Of a stretch of DNA of 64,000 nucleotides, positions 37,944 to 47,577 are shown in pieces. The stretch is from an uncultured Alphaproteobacteria bacterium (GTDB lineage: Bacteria; Pseudomonadota; Alphaproteobacteria; HIMB59; GCA-002718135). Below the pieces are notes generated by a model, which had not been told where the DNA came from, did no database searches, and was given only the letters and a program-made list of their open reading frames with translations. The first letter of the stretch is position 1; every line of letters starts with the position of its first letter. The stretch spans positions 20,488 through 84,487 of the forward strand of contig CACPNW010000004.1 in NCBI GenBank assembly GCA_902635455.1, in the 5' to 3' direction. The position numbers and the translations under genes are program-made.

Positions 37944-38897
37944 ATGAATAATTCTGACATAAAAAAATATTTAAAATATCTTAATTTTGATAAATTTTAT
38001 AAACCAAAATATAAAAGGTGTGAAATTTGTAATTCCAACAAAACAAAATTGCTAAGAAAAAAAATATCATGGAACAATAATAAGTTTGGAGTTTTGCCAG
38101 TTCATTGTTGTCTTAATTGTGGATTTGTTTTTCAAAATCCAAGATTTGATAAACAATTTTATAAAAACTATTATGAAAAAGCATATAGAAATATAACCTT
38201 AGGAACTCAAAAACCTCCAAAAAAATATTTGGATGATCAAAAAAGTAGGGGGAAAAAATTATTTAAATTTCTAAAACCTCATATACCAAAAAAAGGTTCT
38301 ATGTTAGACGTAGGCTCTTCTGTTGGTTTGATGTTACTACCTTTTTTAAAAAATAATTGGAAGTGTAGTGGAAATGATCCAATTAGGAGTTATGTTGATT
38401 ATGGTAAACAAAAGTTTAATCTTCCAGTTGAGTGTATTCTTTCGGAAGATATGAAGCTTAAAAAAAGAAGCTTAGATCTTATCATAATTATGGGCTCATT
38501 AGAGCATGTTGTTGATGTAAATTTAGTTATGAAAAAATGTTCAGAAGCATCAAAAACTAATGGAATTTTAGTTTTAGAAGCAAGAGGAGACCCTTTAGGT
38601 AACACTAAAAAATTTTTTAATCAAAGTCATCATAGATATTTTTTTGAAAATACTCTGGAATTAATTATGATTAAGTATGGATGGGAGCCTTTTTTAACCA
38701 CCAAATATCCAATTACAGGCCCAACAAGACAAAACACTATTTTTTGTTTAGGAAGATTTAAAGGAGAAAGTATTAAAAAGAATTTTAAAAAAGCAATTAA
38801 ATTTGGAAAAAAAGAAACTTTTGATGATATTTTTTTTAAACTAAAATATTATAATTATTTAGCAAAAAATTCTTCAAACAAATTGCTTCTCAGATAA
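37944..38897 (+). CDS. Methyltransferase with N-terminal zinc-binding motif
   Basis: The 317-residue protein has a Cys pair CEIC (about 24-27) and a CCLNCG (about 51-56), which look like a zinc-binding head, then a class I methyltransferase domain with motif I MLDVGSSVGLMLLPFL (about 114-129) and ILVLEARGDP near 211. This layout occurs in sugar methyltransferases of cell-surface glycan loci. It starts 3 bp after the CmoA-like gene, so the two are likely coexpressed. Its end overlaps convergent asnB by 8 bp. Confidence 0.82.
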   Translation: MNNSDIKKYLKYLNFDKFYKPKYKRCEICNSNKTKLLRKKISWNNNKFGVLPVHCCLNCGFVFQNPRFDKQFYKNYYEKAYRNITLGTQKPPKKYLDDQKSRGKKLFKFLKPHIPKKGSMLDVGSSVGLMLLPFLKNNWKCSGNDPIRSYVDYGKQKFNLPVECILSEDMKLKKRSLDLIIIMGSLEHVVDVNLVMKKCSEASKTNGILVLEARGDPLGNTKKFFNQSHHRYFFENTLELIMIKYGWEPFLTTKYPITGPTRQNTIFCLGRFKGESIKKNFKKAIKFGKKETFDDIFFKLKYYNYLAKNSSNKLLLR

Positions 38898-40740
38898 GAT
38901 TGCTTTGTAAATTATTTTTCCAAATTACATAATTTAAAATCCTAAAATATGAATCATTATTAGTTCTGTATTTAAGGTTTTTATTGTCATTTCTTAAGTT
39001 GTCTAAAATTAATCTTGGATCAAAATAAATATTATTTTGAAATGAATTTAGATAGTCACAAAATTTTTCATAATAATTATTAAATATCATTACTTTAGAA
39101 CTTCCTGGTCTTCCAATTTTTTTCTTATGTAAATATTTATGTGGAAGCTTGTCATTCATAATTTTTCTCAGCATATATTTAGAAAAACCATCTTTCATAA
39201 AAAAACTTTCGTTTAATGAAAATACATATTCCATAAATTTATAATCAACAAATGGTGTTCTATTTTCAATACTATTGCCCATTGAAATTCTATCCTCTAA
39301 TCTTAAAATATGAGGTAAATCTCTTTTGAATAAATGACAATATAGAAATTTTTTAAATGAATTTTCATCATCTGGTTTGGAGTCATTATAAAATTTTAAA
39401 TCTGAAGGTAAATTTGATTCTTTAATTTTTAAAAAATTAAAAACTTCTAAATCTTCAATGTCATTATTACGATTTAAAATATCTTTATAGTTATCTAAAT
39501 TTTTTTTAAAATTTAAAAAACTACTTCCAAGATTTTTTTTAATATTATCAATTAAAATTTGAGGTATAGGTTTATTTTTATTTAAATAAACACTATTTAT
39601 AAAAGGAATAAACATTCGATTATATCCTCCTAATAATTCATCTCCCCCCTCACCTACTAATAGAACTTTATATCCCTGCTTATGTATATGTTTTCTTAAT
39701 AAAAACTGATTAACAAATGAGACTGCATTGATTGGCTCATCTTGTATAGATAAAATTTTTTCTAATATATCTCCATTTAACCCTTCTCTGCAATCAACAT
39801 AAGAATGGTTTAAAGAATTTTCTTTTATAAATTCATCAATAAATATTTTTTCATCATTTTCTTCTTCATATTCAGAGTTAAAGCTAAATGCTTTATAATT
39901 AATATTATTATTTTCCAAACTTGTTTTAACTATTGAAGAGCTATCAAGACCTCCTGACAAAGTAAAGGCTATAGGAACATCTGCTCTCAGATGTAAATTA
40001 ATATTTTGATTAAAATTATAATTAAATTCTTCAAGGTCAAACTTCTTATTTTGATTTATTTCTAATTTCCAATATTTTTTTATTTTAATTTTTGAACCTT
40101 CAATTATACCCATACATCCTGCAGGCAATGTAAATATATCTTTATAAAAAGTTTCATTAGTATCATCTGACCAACCTCTTAATAAATATTTTAAAACAAC
40201 TTTTTCGTTTTCATTTATTTCATTTTTATTTTTTACTAAAATGATATCTTTGATTTCAGAGCTTAGTATTAATCCTTCAGAAAAAAAAGAGTAGTAAAAA
40301 GGTTTTTGTCCAAGATGGTCCCTAAAGCAATAAATTTTATTTATTCTTTCATCAAAAATAATAAAACTAAACATTCCTCTAATCTTTTTTATAAAATCTA
40401 GACCCCAAACTTCATAGCTTTTTAACAACACTTCAGTATCTGAAGAAGTTTTAAAAGAAATATTTTTTTGTTCTAACTCATTTTTTAATTCCAAATAATT
40501 GTATATTTCACCATTAAACACTAATACAATTTTGCCGTCATTGCTTAAAAATGGTTGATTTGCATTTTTTGATAAATCAATAATCTTTAATCTTCTAAAT
40601 AAAATTGAATATTTCTTTTTTTCAATTTTATTAATATCATCTGGACCTCTATGAAAATTCAAACCACTTAACTTATTAAAAATATTATTAAGTTTATCAG
40701 TATTTAAATTTGAGTTTACTATAGATACAAATCCACACAT
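38890..40740 (-). CDS. asnB: Asparagine synthase family amidotransferase
   Basis: The 616-residue protein has the N-terminal Ntn glutaminase with Cys2 (MCGFVSI) and the FNGEIYNYLELK region (about 74-85), then the synthetase domain with PP-loop LSGGLDSSS (about 258-266) and VLLVGEGGDELLGGYNRM. It transfers glutamine ammonia to a carboxylate. AsnB-like proteins in O-antigen or capsule loci often amidate a uronic acid; here that is a likely alternative to making asparagine. Length is close to other glycan-locus homologues (about 610-640). Confidence 0.9.
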   Translation of the reverse strand: MCGFVSIVNSNLNTDKLNNIFNKLSGLNFHRGPDDINKIEKKKYSILFRRLKIIDLSKNANQPFLSNDGKIVLVFNGEIYNYLELKNELEQKNISFKTSSDTEVLLKSYEVWGLDFIKKIRGMFSFIIFDERINKIYCFRDHLGQKPFYYSFFSEGLILSSEIKDIILVKNKNEINENEKVVLKYLLRGWSDDTNETFYKDIFTLPAGCMGIIEGSKIKIKKYWKLEINQNKKFDLEEFNYNFNQNINLHLRADVPIAFTLSGGLDSSSIVKTSLENNNINYKAFSFNSEYEEENDEKIFIDEFIKENSLNHSYVDCREGLNGDILEKILSIQDEPINAVSFVNQFLLRKHIHKQGYKVLLVGEGGDELLGGYNRMFIPFINSVYLNKNKPIPQILIDNIKKNLGSSFLNFKKNLDNYKDILNRNNDIEDLEVFNFLKIKESNLPSDLKFYNDSKPDDENSFKKFLYCHLFKRDLPHILRLEDRISMGNSIENRTPFVDYKFMEYVFSLNESFFMKDGFSKYMLRKIMNDKLPHKYLHKKKIGRPGSSKVMIFNNYYEKFCDYLNSFQNNIYFDPRLILDNLRNDNKNLKYRTNNDSYFRILNYVIWKNNLQSNLI

Positions 40741-40791
40741 TAGTTTGCTTAATATTAATTAGGAAATTAAATAAATTTATTTATATTATAA

Positions 40792-41928
40792 TTAATCAAA
40801 TATAAATTTATTATCCAATTTTTTTATCCATTCCCTATATTTATCAGAAAGATCTATCAATTTTATATAAAACTCATCATCTAGGCCATTTTTGAAATTA
40901 TTTGAGATATTCTTTCTATATTCCAAATCTGCGTCTTCATAAGTCATTTTTTTGGCATTTTTATCAGAAATTGATTGATTTCCATATCTTTTATAAACTG
41001 ACCTAGTAAAGCCTTGGTTTAATAACTTTCTCGGAATCTTTTGTTTTTTCATTTCTTTTAATAATTGATTAGTTTTTTCAATTTTCAATATTTTTAATAT
41101 TCTATCTATCCAAGGATCAGGATTAACTACAAATTTTTCAAATGGTAAAAAAATAAAACTGTTTTCATTTAATGTTATTTTGTCAAAATCAAAATTGAAA
41201 TAAAAACCAAAGATTCTTTCTAGGTATGATACTACAAATTCATTGGTATTTACATTATCAGCATCTGCAAAAACATTTTCTTTTGAATAGTAATCGAAAA
41301 ATAAAGATTTACCAGCATTTGAAAAACATTGAAAAGTAAAAACTTTTTCCGGATTGTCTATATATACTTCTTTATATAAAATACTAACTTGTTTAAACAT
41401 ATAAACTGGATCACGAACTGTTTCAATAAATAATAATCTTTTTTTTAAGGCATCTGAAATTGCGTTTATAAAAAAAATTAGATGTGAACTTACAAAACAC
41501 GTAATAGGTTTTTTTTCATTAATAATTTTTGGAATATGATTATCTCCTTTTTTAAAAGCTCTTAATAAATATTTTAAAAATTTACCTGAATTATATACAC
41601 TCGAAACATCAGTAAAGCGAAAGTTTGAATTTCTCGACATCATTTGGTTGTATATTGTATGATCTGCATACTGTTTTATAAATTCTTTGTAAGAACCAGG
41701 ATCAATTTTTTGATTGTACAAAAAGCTTGATATCCATTCGATTTCATAAGGATAAATCATAGACTCTACATTTTGCATAGATGATATGATCGGGGAAAGC
41801 ATAGTTTTTCCTGAAGCTGAAAAACCATTTACAAAAACTACTTTGTTTGAAAAAGTTTTACTTTTTTTAATCTTTCTTTTTTTGTCAGCTTCCTCTAAAC
41901 CTATATCATTAGTAAATTTAAATATCAT
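40792..41928 (-). CDS. P-loop sulfotransferase-like protein
   Basis: The 378-residue protein has a P-loop GFSASGKTML (about 35-44) at the position of the PAPS 5'-phosphate loop of sulfotransferases, and FIETVRDPVYMFKQV (about 172-186), like the 3'-phosphate-binding RDP motif. The loop also fits a Walker A (GxxxxGKT), so an ATP-binding kinase-type function is possible. Sulfation of a surface glycan is consistent with the locus. It is preceded after 9 bp by the capsule-type gene on the same strand. Confidence 0.65.
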   Translation of the reverse strand: MIFKFTNDIGLEEADKKRKIKKSKTFSNKVVFVNGFSASGKTMLSPIISSMQNVESMIYPYEIEWISSFLYNQKIDPGSYKEFIKQYADHTIYNQMMSRNSNFRFTDVSSVYNSGKFLKYLLRAFKKGDNHIPKIINEKKPITCFVSSHLIFFINAISDALKKRLLFIETVRDPVYMFKQVSILYKEVYIDNPEKVFTFQCFSNAGKSLFFDYYSKENVFADADNVNTNEFVVSYLERIFGFYFNFDFDKITLNENSFIFLPFEKFVVNPDPWIDRILKILKIEKTNQLLKEMKKQKIPRKLLNQGFTRSVYKRYGNQSISDKNAKKMTYEDADLEYRKNISNNFKNGLDDEFYIKLIDLSDKYREWIKKLDNKFIFD

Positions 41929-41937
41929 TTAATTGAC

Positions 41938-43476
41938 TTAATCTAATCTCTGTAAAATTGCTGACGTTATATTATTTAAGCTTTTTTCTTGATTACTTTC
42001 TTTAAAAAAAATTTGCAAATGTTTTTTGCTATAAACTGCGTTTATTAAATATCCACTAATTTCTTTGATAAATAAACATACGTCTGATTTAATTTCTTCT
42101 TTAGTTTTATTTGATAAATTATTAATAGCATCTTCAATTTCATTTTTAGAACTAACATATCTAGAACTATTACATCTTGAATGCCAGTTTTCTGAGAACA
42201 AAATTGATGGTTTAAGTTTTAATAATCCTTCCCAACCCACTGATCCAGAAACGGTTGCTGTTATTTTGCATTTTTCTATTAATAAATTCTGATCTAAATC
42301 AGTAGAAGCAAATATTACATTATTATTTTTTAAAAAATTTTCATAATAAATATTATTACGTGCATGCATTGCTCTCAAATCATAAGTCATTTGCCTTGGA
42401 TGCTCTTTAATAACCAGTTTCCAATCTTTTGGAAGAGCTTCGGCTAAATTACGAGCAATTAATAATTGATCACTAAAAATCATGCCTTCAGGCAATGTTG
42501 AAGCTTCTGGTTGATAATGCAAAGCTAAATATATATATGGCTTGCTTAAATCTATATTTGAAGTTTTTAATTTATTATAATTTTTAATTTGTTTTTTTAG
42601 TATTCTTAAATAGTTATTATGTAATTTAAAATAACTCCACCTATTCAATGGATTAATACCTGCTAATGAAGTTCTTTGACTTGTATCTGTTGTTGCTCCT
42701 TCAACATTATTATTAGGTCCATATAAAAAAATACGAACAAAAAAAATTAAATTTTGCAAGCCTAATTTTCTTAAAAAGTCTAAAAAAATTTCAAAATATT
42801 GTTTTTTTTCTATCCAATCTTTTGGCCATTGACCTTTAACTTGATTTTTTGTGAATGATAAATTTTTAAGCGTTTCAAATGTATTTTCTTTTTCAATAAT
42901 TGTGCTCATTGGGTTGTAAAGTTTTTTATACATAAATTTCCAATTTGATTTTTTTGGTCTAAAATCTTCGTCAATATACATATAACCTGCTATGCATGTT
43001 CTTCTTAATATGAGAACCCTTAACCCCAAATATTTAGCAACATAAAATAAACAAATATTCCATGGTAAATGGGGAATGCTATCAAATATAATTGAATCAA
43101 TTTCTTTATTTTTTTTAAAAAAACTAAAATAATAACCAAGCAAATCCCAGAAAAATGTTTGTGTAGCATTAACAGATTGTAAAATAGGTGTGGTTCTATC
43201 CATAGAAGATAAAAATAAAAATAAGCACTCTGAAAACTTACTTGCAACCTCAGCACTTATTGATGAACTTTTAGTATCTTGAAATGCTGATGAAATACTT
43301 GAATGTCTGTAAAGCAATGTTGCATCCATAAAATTTAAATTTGATAATGAGCTTGTTTTTTTTGGTTTTCTGTGTGAAATTATATGGCTAAATTTTTTAC
43401 TATTTAAATCACATAAACGCTCAGCTATATTTTCTGTGTATGAATCACCCATAAAATCACAAATAATAGTGCTCAT
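41938..43476 (-). CDS. Capsule-type polysaccharide biosynthesis protein
   Basis: The 512-residue protein has no signal peptide. The C-terminal part has LALHYQPEASTLPEG (about 313-327), KLVIKEHPRQM (about 351-361), and a TVSGSVGWEGLLKLKPSILF segment (about 405-424), the pattern of capsule-synthesis (KpsC/KpsS-related) glycosyltransferase-like proteins: KEHP and the SxGWE nucleotide-sugar or lipid-linked acceptor region. The N-terminal half is not recognised. The exact sugar is unknown. Next upstream gene is NeuC/LegG. Confidence 0.65.
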   Translation of the reverse strand: MSTIICDFMGDSYTENIAERLCDLNSKKFSHIISHRKPKKTSSLSNLNFMDATLLYRHSSISSAFQDTKSSSISAEVASKFSECLFLFLSSMDRTTPILQSVNATQTFFWDLLGYYFSFFKKNKEIDSIIFDSIPHLPWNICLFYVAKYLGLRVLILRRTCIAGYMYIDEDFRPKKSNWKFMYKKLYNPMSTIIEKENTFETLKNLSFTKNQVKGQWPKDWIEKKQYFEIFLDFLRKLGLQNLIFFVRIFLYGPNNNVEGATTDTSQRTSLAGINPLNRWSYFKLHNNYLRILKKQIKNYNKLKTSNIDLSKPYIYLALHYQPEASTLPEGMIFSDQLLIARNLAEALPKDWKLVIKEHPRQMTYDLRAMHARNNIYYENFLKNNNVIFASTDLDQNLLIEKCKITATVSGSVGWEGLLKLKPSILFSENWHSRCNSSRYVSSKNEIEDAINNLSNKTKEEIKSDVCLFIKEISGYLINAVYSKKHLQIFFKESNQEKSLNNITSAILQRLD

Positions 43477-43502
43477 ATTTAAATACTTCTCATTTATAAA
43501 GA

Positions 43503-44723
43503 TTAGCGATGCCAGCCATTTTTTAAATCTCCTTTTAACATCATTTTTTTTTGGATTAATTTTTTATCAATATTAATATTATTAAGTACATTTGCTATTT
43601 TTTTACCAGCTCCACCAATATAATATGGGTTTTTTGTTTTTTTGCAAATTTTTCTAAATTTCTGATTGTATAAACACTTGTTTATTGCTTTTATAATTTC
43701 ATCTTTGTTATAATTAGTGTCTATTATATTATTTGCTCTTAATCTGCCTTTTTGTCTTGAGCCTATATTTACTGTTGGGCAAAAAAATGCAGGTGTTTCT
43801 TTTATTCCTGAAGAAGAATTTCCTACACAAACAATTTTTGCCCTATTATTAATGTTTAAAGCTAAGAGTCCATGATAAATAGATCTTCCTAGTGATTTAT
43901 AAATTTTTATATTTTTAATTTTTTTTCTTTTTAAATTATTGATTTTAGATATTATTTGATTTCCACCAGAGTCATTATTTGGGTAAGTAATTATAATTTG
44001 AAAGCCTTTTTTAGCAAATACTTCAAGGGCACTTAAAGAGGGATTAATTTGTTTTTCAATATTTTTTAATTCAGTTGTAATTGAGTGTTGGGTAAAAATA
44101 ATTATTGGCTGATCTAAATTCAGTGATAATTTTTTTAAAACTTCCTGTTCTGAAGAATATTTTGATTTTGAAATTAAATCTATTGCTGGAAAACCAACAG
44201 TATGAACACGCCATGCTTCTTCTCCCATACCAATAATTCTTTTGGAGGCCTGTTTGTTTGTAGTAAAATGAATATGTGAAAGTTTTGTCATAGCATGCCT
44301 AACTGAATCATCTAATGATCCGCCTTCAGTTAAATCTCCTCCCTCAATATGAGCTGTTGGAATATTCATTTGCGTAGATGCAATTACTGCAGCAAACCCT
44401 TCAAATCTATCAGCATAAACCATAAAAAAATCTGGTTTTATTTTTTTTAAAGCCTTACTTATCATCACAATTCCATTCCCTATAGCCTGCGAATTAGAAA
44501 AAATTGATTTACTATCCATTTTTATTTTGATCTTTGCCCCAATTTTAAATCCATCATTATTTATTTCATTAAGAGTTGTTCCAAAATTTGAATCTAAGTG
44601 CGCTCCAGAAACAAATATAGATAAATCTAAATTTTTATGATTATTTATAGCTTCAATAATTGGGAACTGCAGTCCATATTCTGCTCTATTTCCAGTAAAA
44701 ATAACTATTTTACGTTTTCTCAT
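43503..44723 (-). CDS. neuC: UDP-N-acetylglucosamine 2-epimerase, hydrolysing (NeuC/LegG-like)
   Basis: The enzyme opens a UDP-HexNAc with 2-epimerisation, giving a free ManNAc-type sugar for nonulosonate synthesis. The protein has IVIFTGNRAEYGL at the start, ADRFEGFAAVIAS, IPTAHIEGGDLTEGGSLDDSVRHA and CVGNSSSGIKE, all typical of the hydrolysing family. I use the ATG at 44723 (406 residues), one base after the upstream stop; a longer form from 44750 adds 9 residues that overlap the upstream gene. With LegB in the locus, LegG (2,4-diacetamido-sugar epimerase) is the likelier role than NeuC of sialic acid. Confidence 0.87.
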   Translation of the reverse strand: MRKRKIVIFTGNRAEYGLQFPIIEAINNHKNLDLSIFVSGAHLDSNFGTTLNEINNDGFKIGAKIKIKMDSKSIFSNSQAIGNGIVMISKALKKIKPDFFMVYADRFEGFAAVIASTQMNIPTAHIEGGDLTEGGSLDDSVRHAMTKLSHIHFTTNKQASKRIIGMGEEAWRVHTVGFPAIDLISKSKYSSEQEVLKKLSLNLDQPIIIFTQHSITTELKNIEKQINPSLSALEVFAKKGFQIIITYPNNDSGGNQIISKINNLKRKKIKNIKIYKSLGRSIYHGLLALNINNRAKIVCVGNSSSGIKETPAFFCPTVNIGSRQKGRLRANNIIDTNYNKDEIIKAINKCLYNQKFRKICKKTKNPYYIGGAGKKIANVLNNINIDKKLIQKKMMLKGDLKNGWHR

Positions 44724-44724
44724 A

Positions 44725-45564
44725 TCAATTAAATTTTTGATCTCTTTCATATTCTTTTATTAAATTTTTTATATTTGTTGGCATAGTTGATTTTGGTTTC
44801 CAATTATACATTTCTATAGACTTGCTTATATCTAGCACATTAAATGATTTATTATTTGATTTTTTAAGTGATAATATTTCTCTATTAGGTTGATTAGAAA
44901 TTTTTAAAATTATTTCTGTTAATTGGTATACAGACATACCAATCCCACTCCCAACATTAAAAATGCCACCAACTATATTTTTAATAAGTTTGGAAATAAA
45001 ATCAGTTACATCATTTATGTAAACAAAATCTCTAATAGCAAATTTATTTTGTAAAATAATTGGACCATCAAAAGATAGCTGTTTTATAACATCTGACATA
45101 ATATTTGAACTTGACATACCTTTTCCATAGATATTTGAAAGTCTTAAAATAGTACCTCCACCATTTAATACAATTTGTTCATTTATAATTTTTGATTTAC
45201 TATAATTATCTTTAATAAATGTTTTGTCTATAACTCTAAATGAAGTTCTGCCCTTATCACCATAGACAGATCCTGAAGATGCATAAATTAAGTTTTTACC
45301 AAATTTTTTAACTAAATTTTCAACTGTTTTAGCTGATGAACTTATATATTTTTCATTACTTTCATTAACTATGTTTTTATTAGCTTCTTCTGCAAAATGA
45401 ATTAATATATCTCCATCGGGACAGTTTAAATAATTTTTTACTTTGATTATATCTGGTAATGATTGTCTACTTAAAGGTATTATTTTATGATTATGAGTTC
45501 TTAATTTATTTATAGTATTCTTTGCTAAAAAACCACTTGATCCAGTTATAATTATCTCACTCAT
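44725..45564 (-). CDS. NAD-dependent epimerase/dehydratase (SDR)
   Basis: The 279-residue extended SDR protein has GSSGFLAKNT (8-17, cofactor GxxGxxA-type), IHFAEEAN, YASSGSVYGDKG and the catalytic YSKSK (YxxxK). It ends with a sugar-binding C-terminal domain. The family epimerises or dehydrates nucleotide sugars. It is intermediate in length and lies between LegB and NeuC/LegG on the same strand. The exact step cannot be read. Its ATG is 50 bp after the LegB stop. Confidence 0.82.
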   Translation of the reverse strand: MSEIIITGSSGFLAKNTINKLRTHNHKIIPLSRQSLPDIIKVKNYLNCPDGDILIHFAEEANKNIVNESNEKYISSSAKTVENLVKKFGKNLIYASSGSVYGDKGRTSFRVIDKTFIKDNYSKSKIINEQIVLNGGGTILRLSNIYGKGMSSSNIMSDVIKQLSFDGPIILQNKFAIRDFVYINDVTDFISKLIKNIVGGIFNVGSGIGMSVYQLTEIILKISNQPNREILSLKKSNNKSFNVLDISKSIEMYNWKPKSTMPTNIKNLIKEYERDQKFN

Positions 45565-45614
45565 TACAATTTTTTTTGATATTGTTTAAAGTAAAAAATT
45601 TTTTCATAAAAAAA

Positions 45615-46601
45615 TTATAAATTATAAATATCTGTTTTATAATTTTTGATGTTTTCTTTTTTTAAAAACCATTTAATAGTTTTCTTTAAACCATCTTCAA
45701 ATTTTACTTTTGGTTTAAATTTAGTTAATTCTTTAATCAAAGAATTATCACAACTAAGTTTTGAGACTTCAGAATATTTAGGTCTAACTCTTTCCTTATT
45801 AATTTTAACTTTTATATTACTTTTCATTATCTTTTTGATTAAATCTAGCACTTCTTTAATACTAAATTGAGAATCTGAACCAATGTTAATAATTTTTCCT
45901 ATAGTGTTTTTATTTTTAGCTAAATCTATAAATCCAGAACAAATATCTTCTACATAATTAAAATTTCTTATTGTTGATGTATTGCCAATATTTAAAGTTT
46001 TGTTTTTGGATATTATTTGAGTAATAATAGTAGGTATAACTGCTCGAGCTGATTGTCTTGGTCCAAAAGTATTGAAAGGCCTAGCAACAGTAATTGGTAA
46101 ATCAAATGAATAAAAAAAACTCATAGCGACTGCTTCAGCACCAATTTTTGAAGCGCTATAAGGAGACTGTGCTTTTAACGGATGTTTTTCATCAATAGGA
46201 ACATATTCTGCTGATCCGTATACTTCACTAGTTGAGGTATGGATGATTCTTTTGACTTTATTTTTTCTAGCAGCTTGGCAAATATTTAAAGTTCCTTTAA
46301 CATTAGTTTCAAAATAACTATCTGGAGCTATATAAGAATAAGGAATAGCAATCAAAGCTGCTAAATGAAAAACTGTATCAACTTTTTCAGTTATTTTTTC
46401 ACAAAAATTATAATCTCTAATGTCACCAGATAAAATATTTAAATTTTTTGATTTTTTATTTTTAATATCTTCAAGCCAACCAATGTTATTGAAAGAATTA
46501 TACATTGATAATGCAGTTACTTTATAGCCTTTAGAAAGTAATAAGTCTGTTAAATGGGAACCTATAAAACCATCAGCACCTGTAACTAGAATATTTTTCA
46601 T
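45615..46601 (-). CDS. legB: LegB-like NAD-dependent sugar 4,6-dehydratase
   Basis: The 328-residue SDR protein starts NILVTGADGFIGSHLTDLL, has LAALIAIPYSYIAPDSY (about 84-100), HTSTSEVYGSAEYVPIDE, SPYSASKIGAEAVAMSF (YxxxK) and RPFNTFGPRQSARAVIPT (about 172-189). These long segments match the LegB group, which makes UDP-4-keto-6-deoxy-GlcNAc, the first step toward legionaminic acid (UDP- or GDP-linked). It is the strongest sugar-identity marker in the locus. Confidence 0.85.
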   Translation of the reverse strand: MKNILVTGADGFIGSHLTDLLLSKGYKVTALSMYNSFNNIGWLEDIKNKKSKNLNILSGDIRDYNFCEKITEKVDTVFHLAALIAIPYSYIAPDSYFETNVKGTLNICQAARKNKVKRIIHTSTSEVYGSAEYVPIDEKHPLKAQSPYSASKIGAEAVAMSFFYSFDLPITVARPFNTFGPRQSARAVIPTIITQIISKNKTLNIGNTSTIRNFNYVEDICSGFIDLAKNKNTIGKIINIGSDSQFSIKEVLDLIKKIMKSNIKVKINKERVRPKYSEVSKLSCDNSLIKELTKFKPKVKFEDGLKKTIKWFLKKENIKNYKTDIYNL

Positions 46602-46693
46602 ATTTTATACTTTAATATAATTACAATAAAATTGAATAAATTTTGTTAATCAATTTCAATATAATCACAAACTAAGTTAATAATAATTTATTA

Positions 46694-47554
46694 TTATTCA
46701 TTTTTCATGGATTCAATAAAATCCAACAATCCTTGTCCCATATCAGTAAAAGGATTAATAATAAATTTTTTTCCTGAGCGAGGGGAATACTGATAGGGCG
46801 TTATATAATAATGTTCATTTTTTGTACTTTTTTGATATTCTACCTTTATTTCATCAGGCATCATCTCACAAATCATATTTAAAATCTCTTTATATGTAAA
46901 TACATCAGGTCCTGTAATGGTAATGCAGCTGTTACTATCTTCCGATGACAACATTTCAACACTTGCTCTAGCAGCATCAATAACATGAATAAATTCACGT
47001 CTTTCATCACCAGTACCTTTATAGACAATATGTTTTTTTTCCATTGCTTGAACTAAAATTTTTTTTATACTATTATTTAAACCAGCTCTTGGTCCATATA
47101 AAGATCCATAGCGCAAGATTGTTAGAGGTAATCCTAAATCTTTATAAACCTCAAGAAAGGATTCAGCTGATTGTTTACTTGCACGATAAAATGAACCAGA
47201 CCTACTATAAACATAAACAGTGCTACCAAAAAAAAGACGTTTAATTTTTTTTTTAAGACAAATATCAGCAAGCTTAACAGTTGCAATTACATTGATTGCT
47301 GCTGTATCAATAGGATGCTTAAGACAATCATCAATATCAGCAATACCTGCAAAATGGTAAATAGCATCTTGATTAGTAACAGCTTCTTCTAATATATCAC
47401 TATTTTCAATAGTGCCTTCAATGAAATTATGCGATTCTCTTAACCATTTTGATTTTGATTTATCTAAAATAGTGACTTTATGACCTTGATCATCAAGAAT
47501 ATCAGCAACGTGACTTCCTAAAAAACCTGATCCACCTGTAACCAACACTTTCAT
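46694..47554 (-). CDS. NAD-dependent epimerase/dehydratase (SDR)
   Basis: The 286-residue extended SDR protein has VLVTGGSGFLGSHV (about 3-16), YHFAGIADIDDC, FFGSTVYVYS and YRASK (catalytic YxxxK), and a RREFIHVIDAARA segment. This looks like a UDP-glucose/GlcNAc 4-epimerase-type protein. The C-terminal region ends in a short acidic tail. It lies before the LegB gene on the same strand, with a 92-bp gap holding an A/T-rich inverted repeat. Confidence 0.82.
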   Translation of the reverse strand: MKVLVTGGSGFLGSHVADILDDQGHKVTILDKSKSKWLRESHNFIEGTIENSDILEEAVTNQDAIYHFAGIADIDDCLKHPIDTAAINVIATVKLADICLKKKIKRLFFGSTVYVYSRSGSFYRASKQSAESFLEVYKDLGLPLTILRYGSLYGPRAGLNNSIKKILVQAMEKKHIVYKGTGDERREFIHVIDAARASVEMLSSEDSNSCITITGPDVFTYKEILNMICEMMPDEIKVEYQKSTKNEHYYITPYQYSPRSGKKFIINPFTDMGQGLLDFIESMKNE

Positions 47555-47577
47555 TTATAATCTTTCATAAATTTAAT

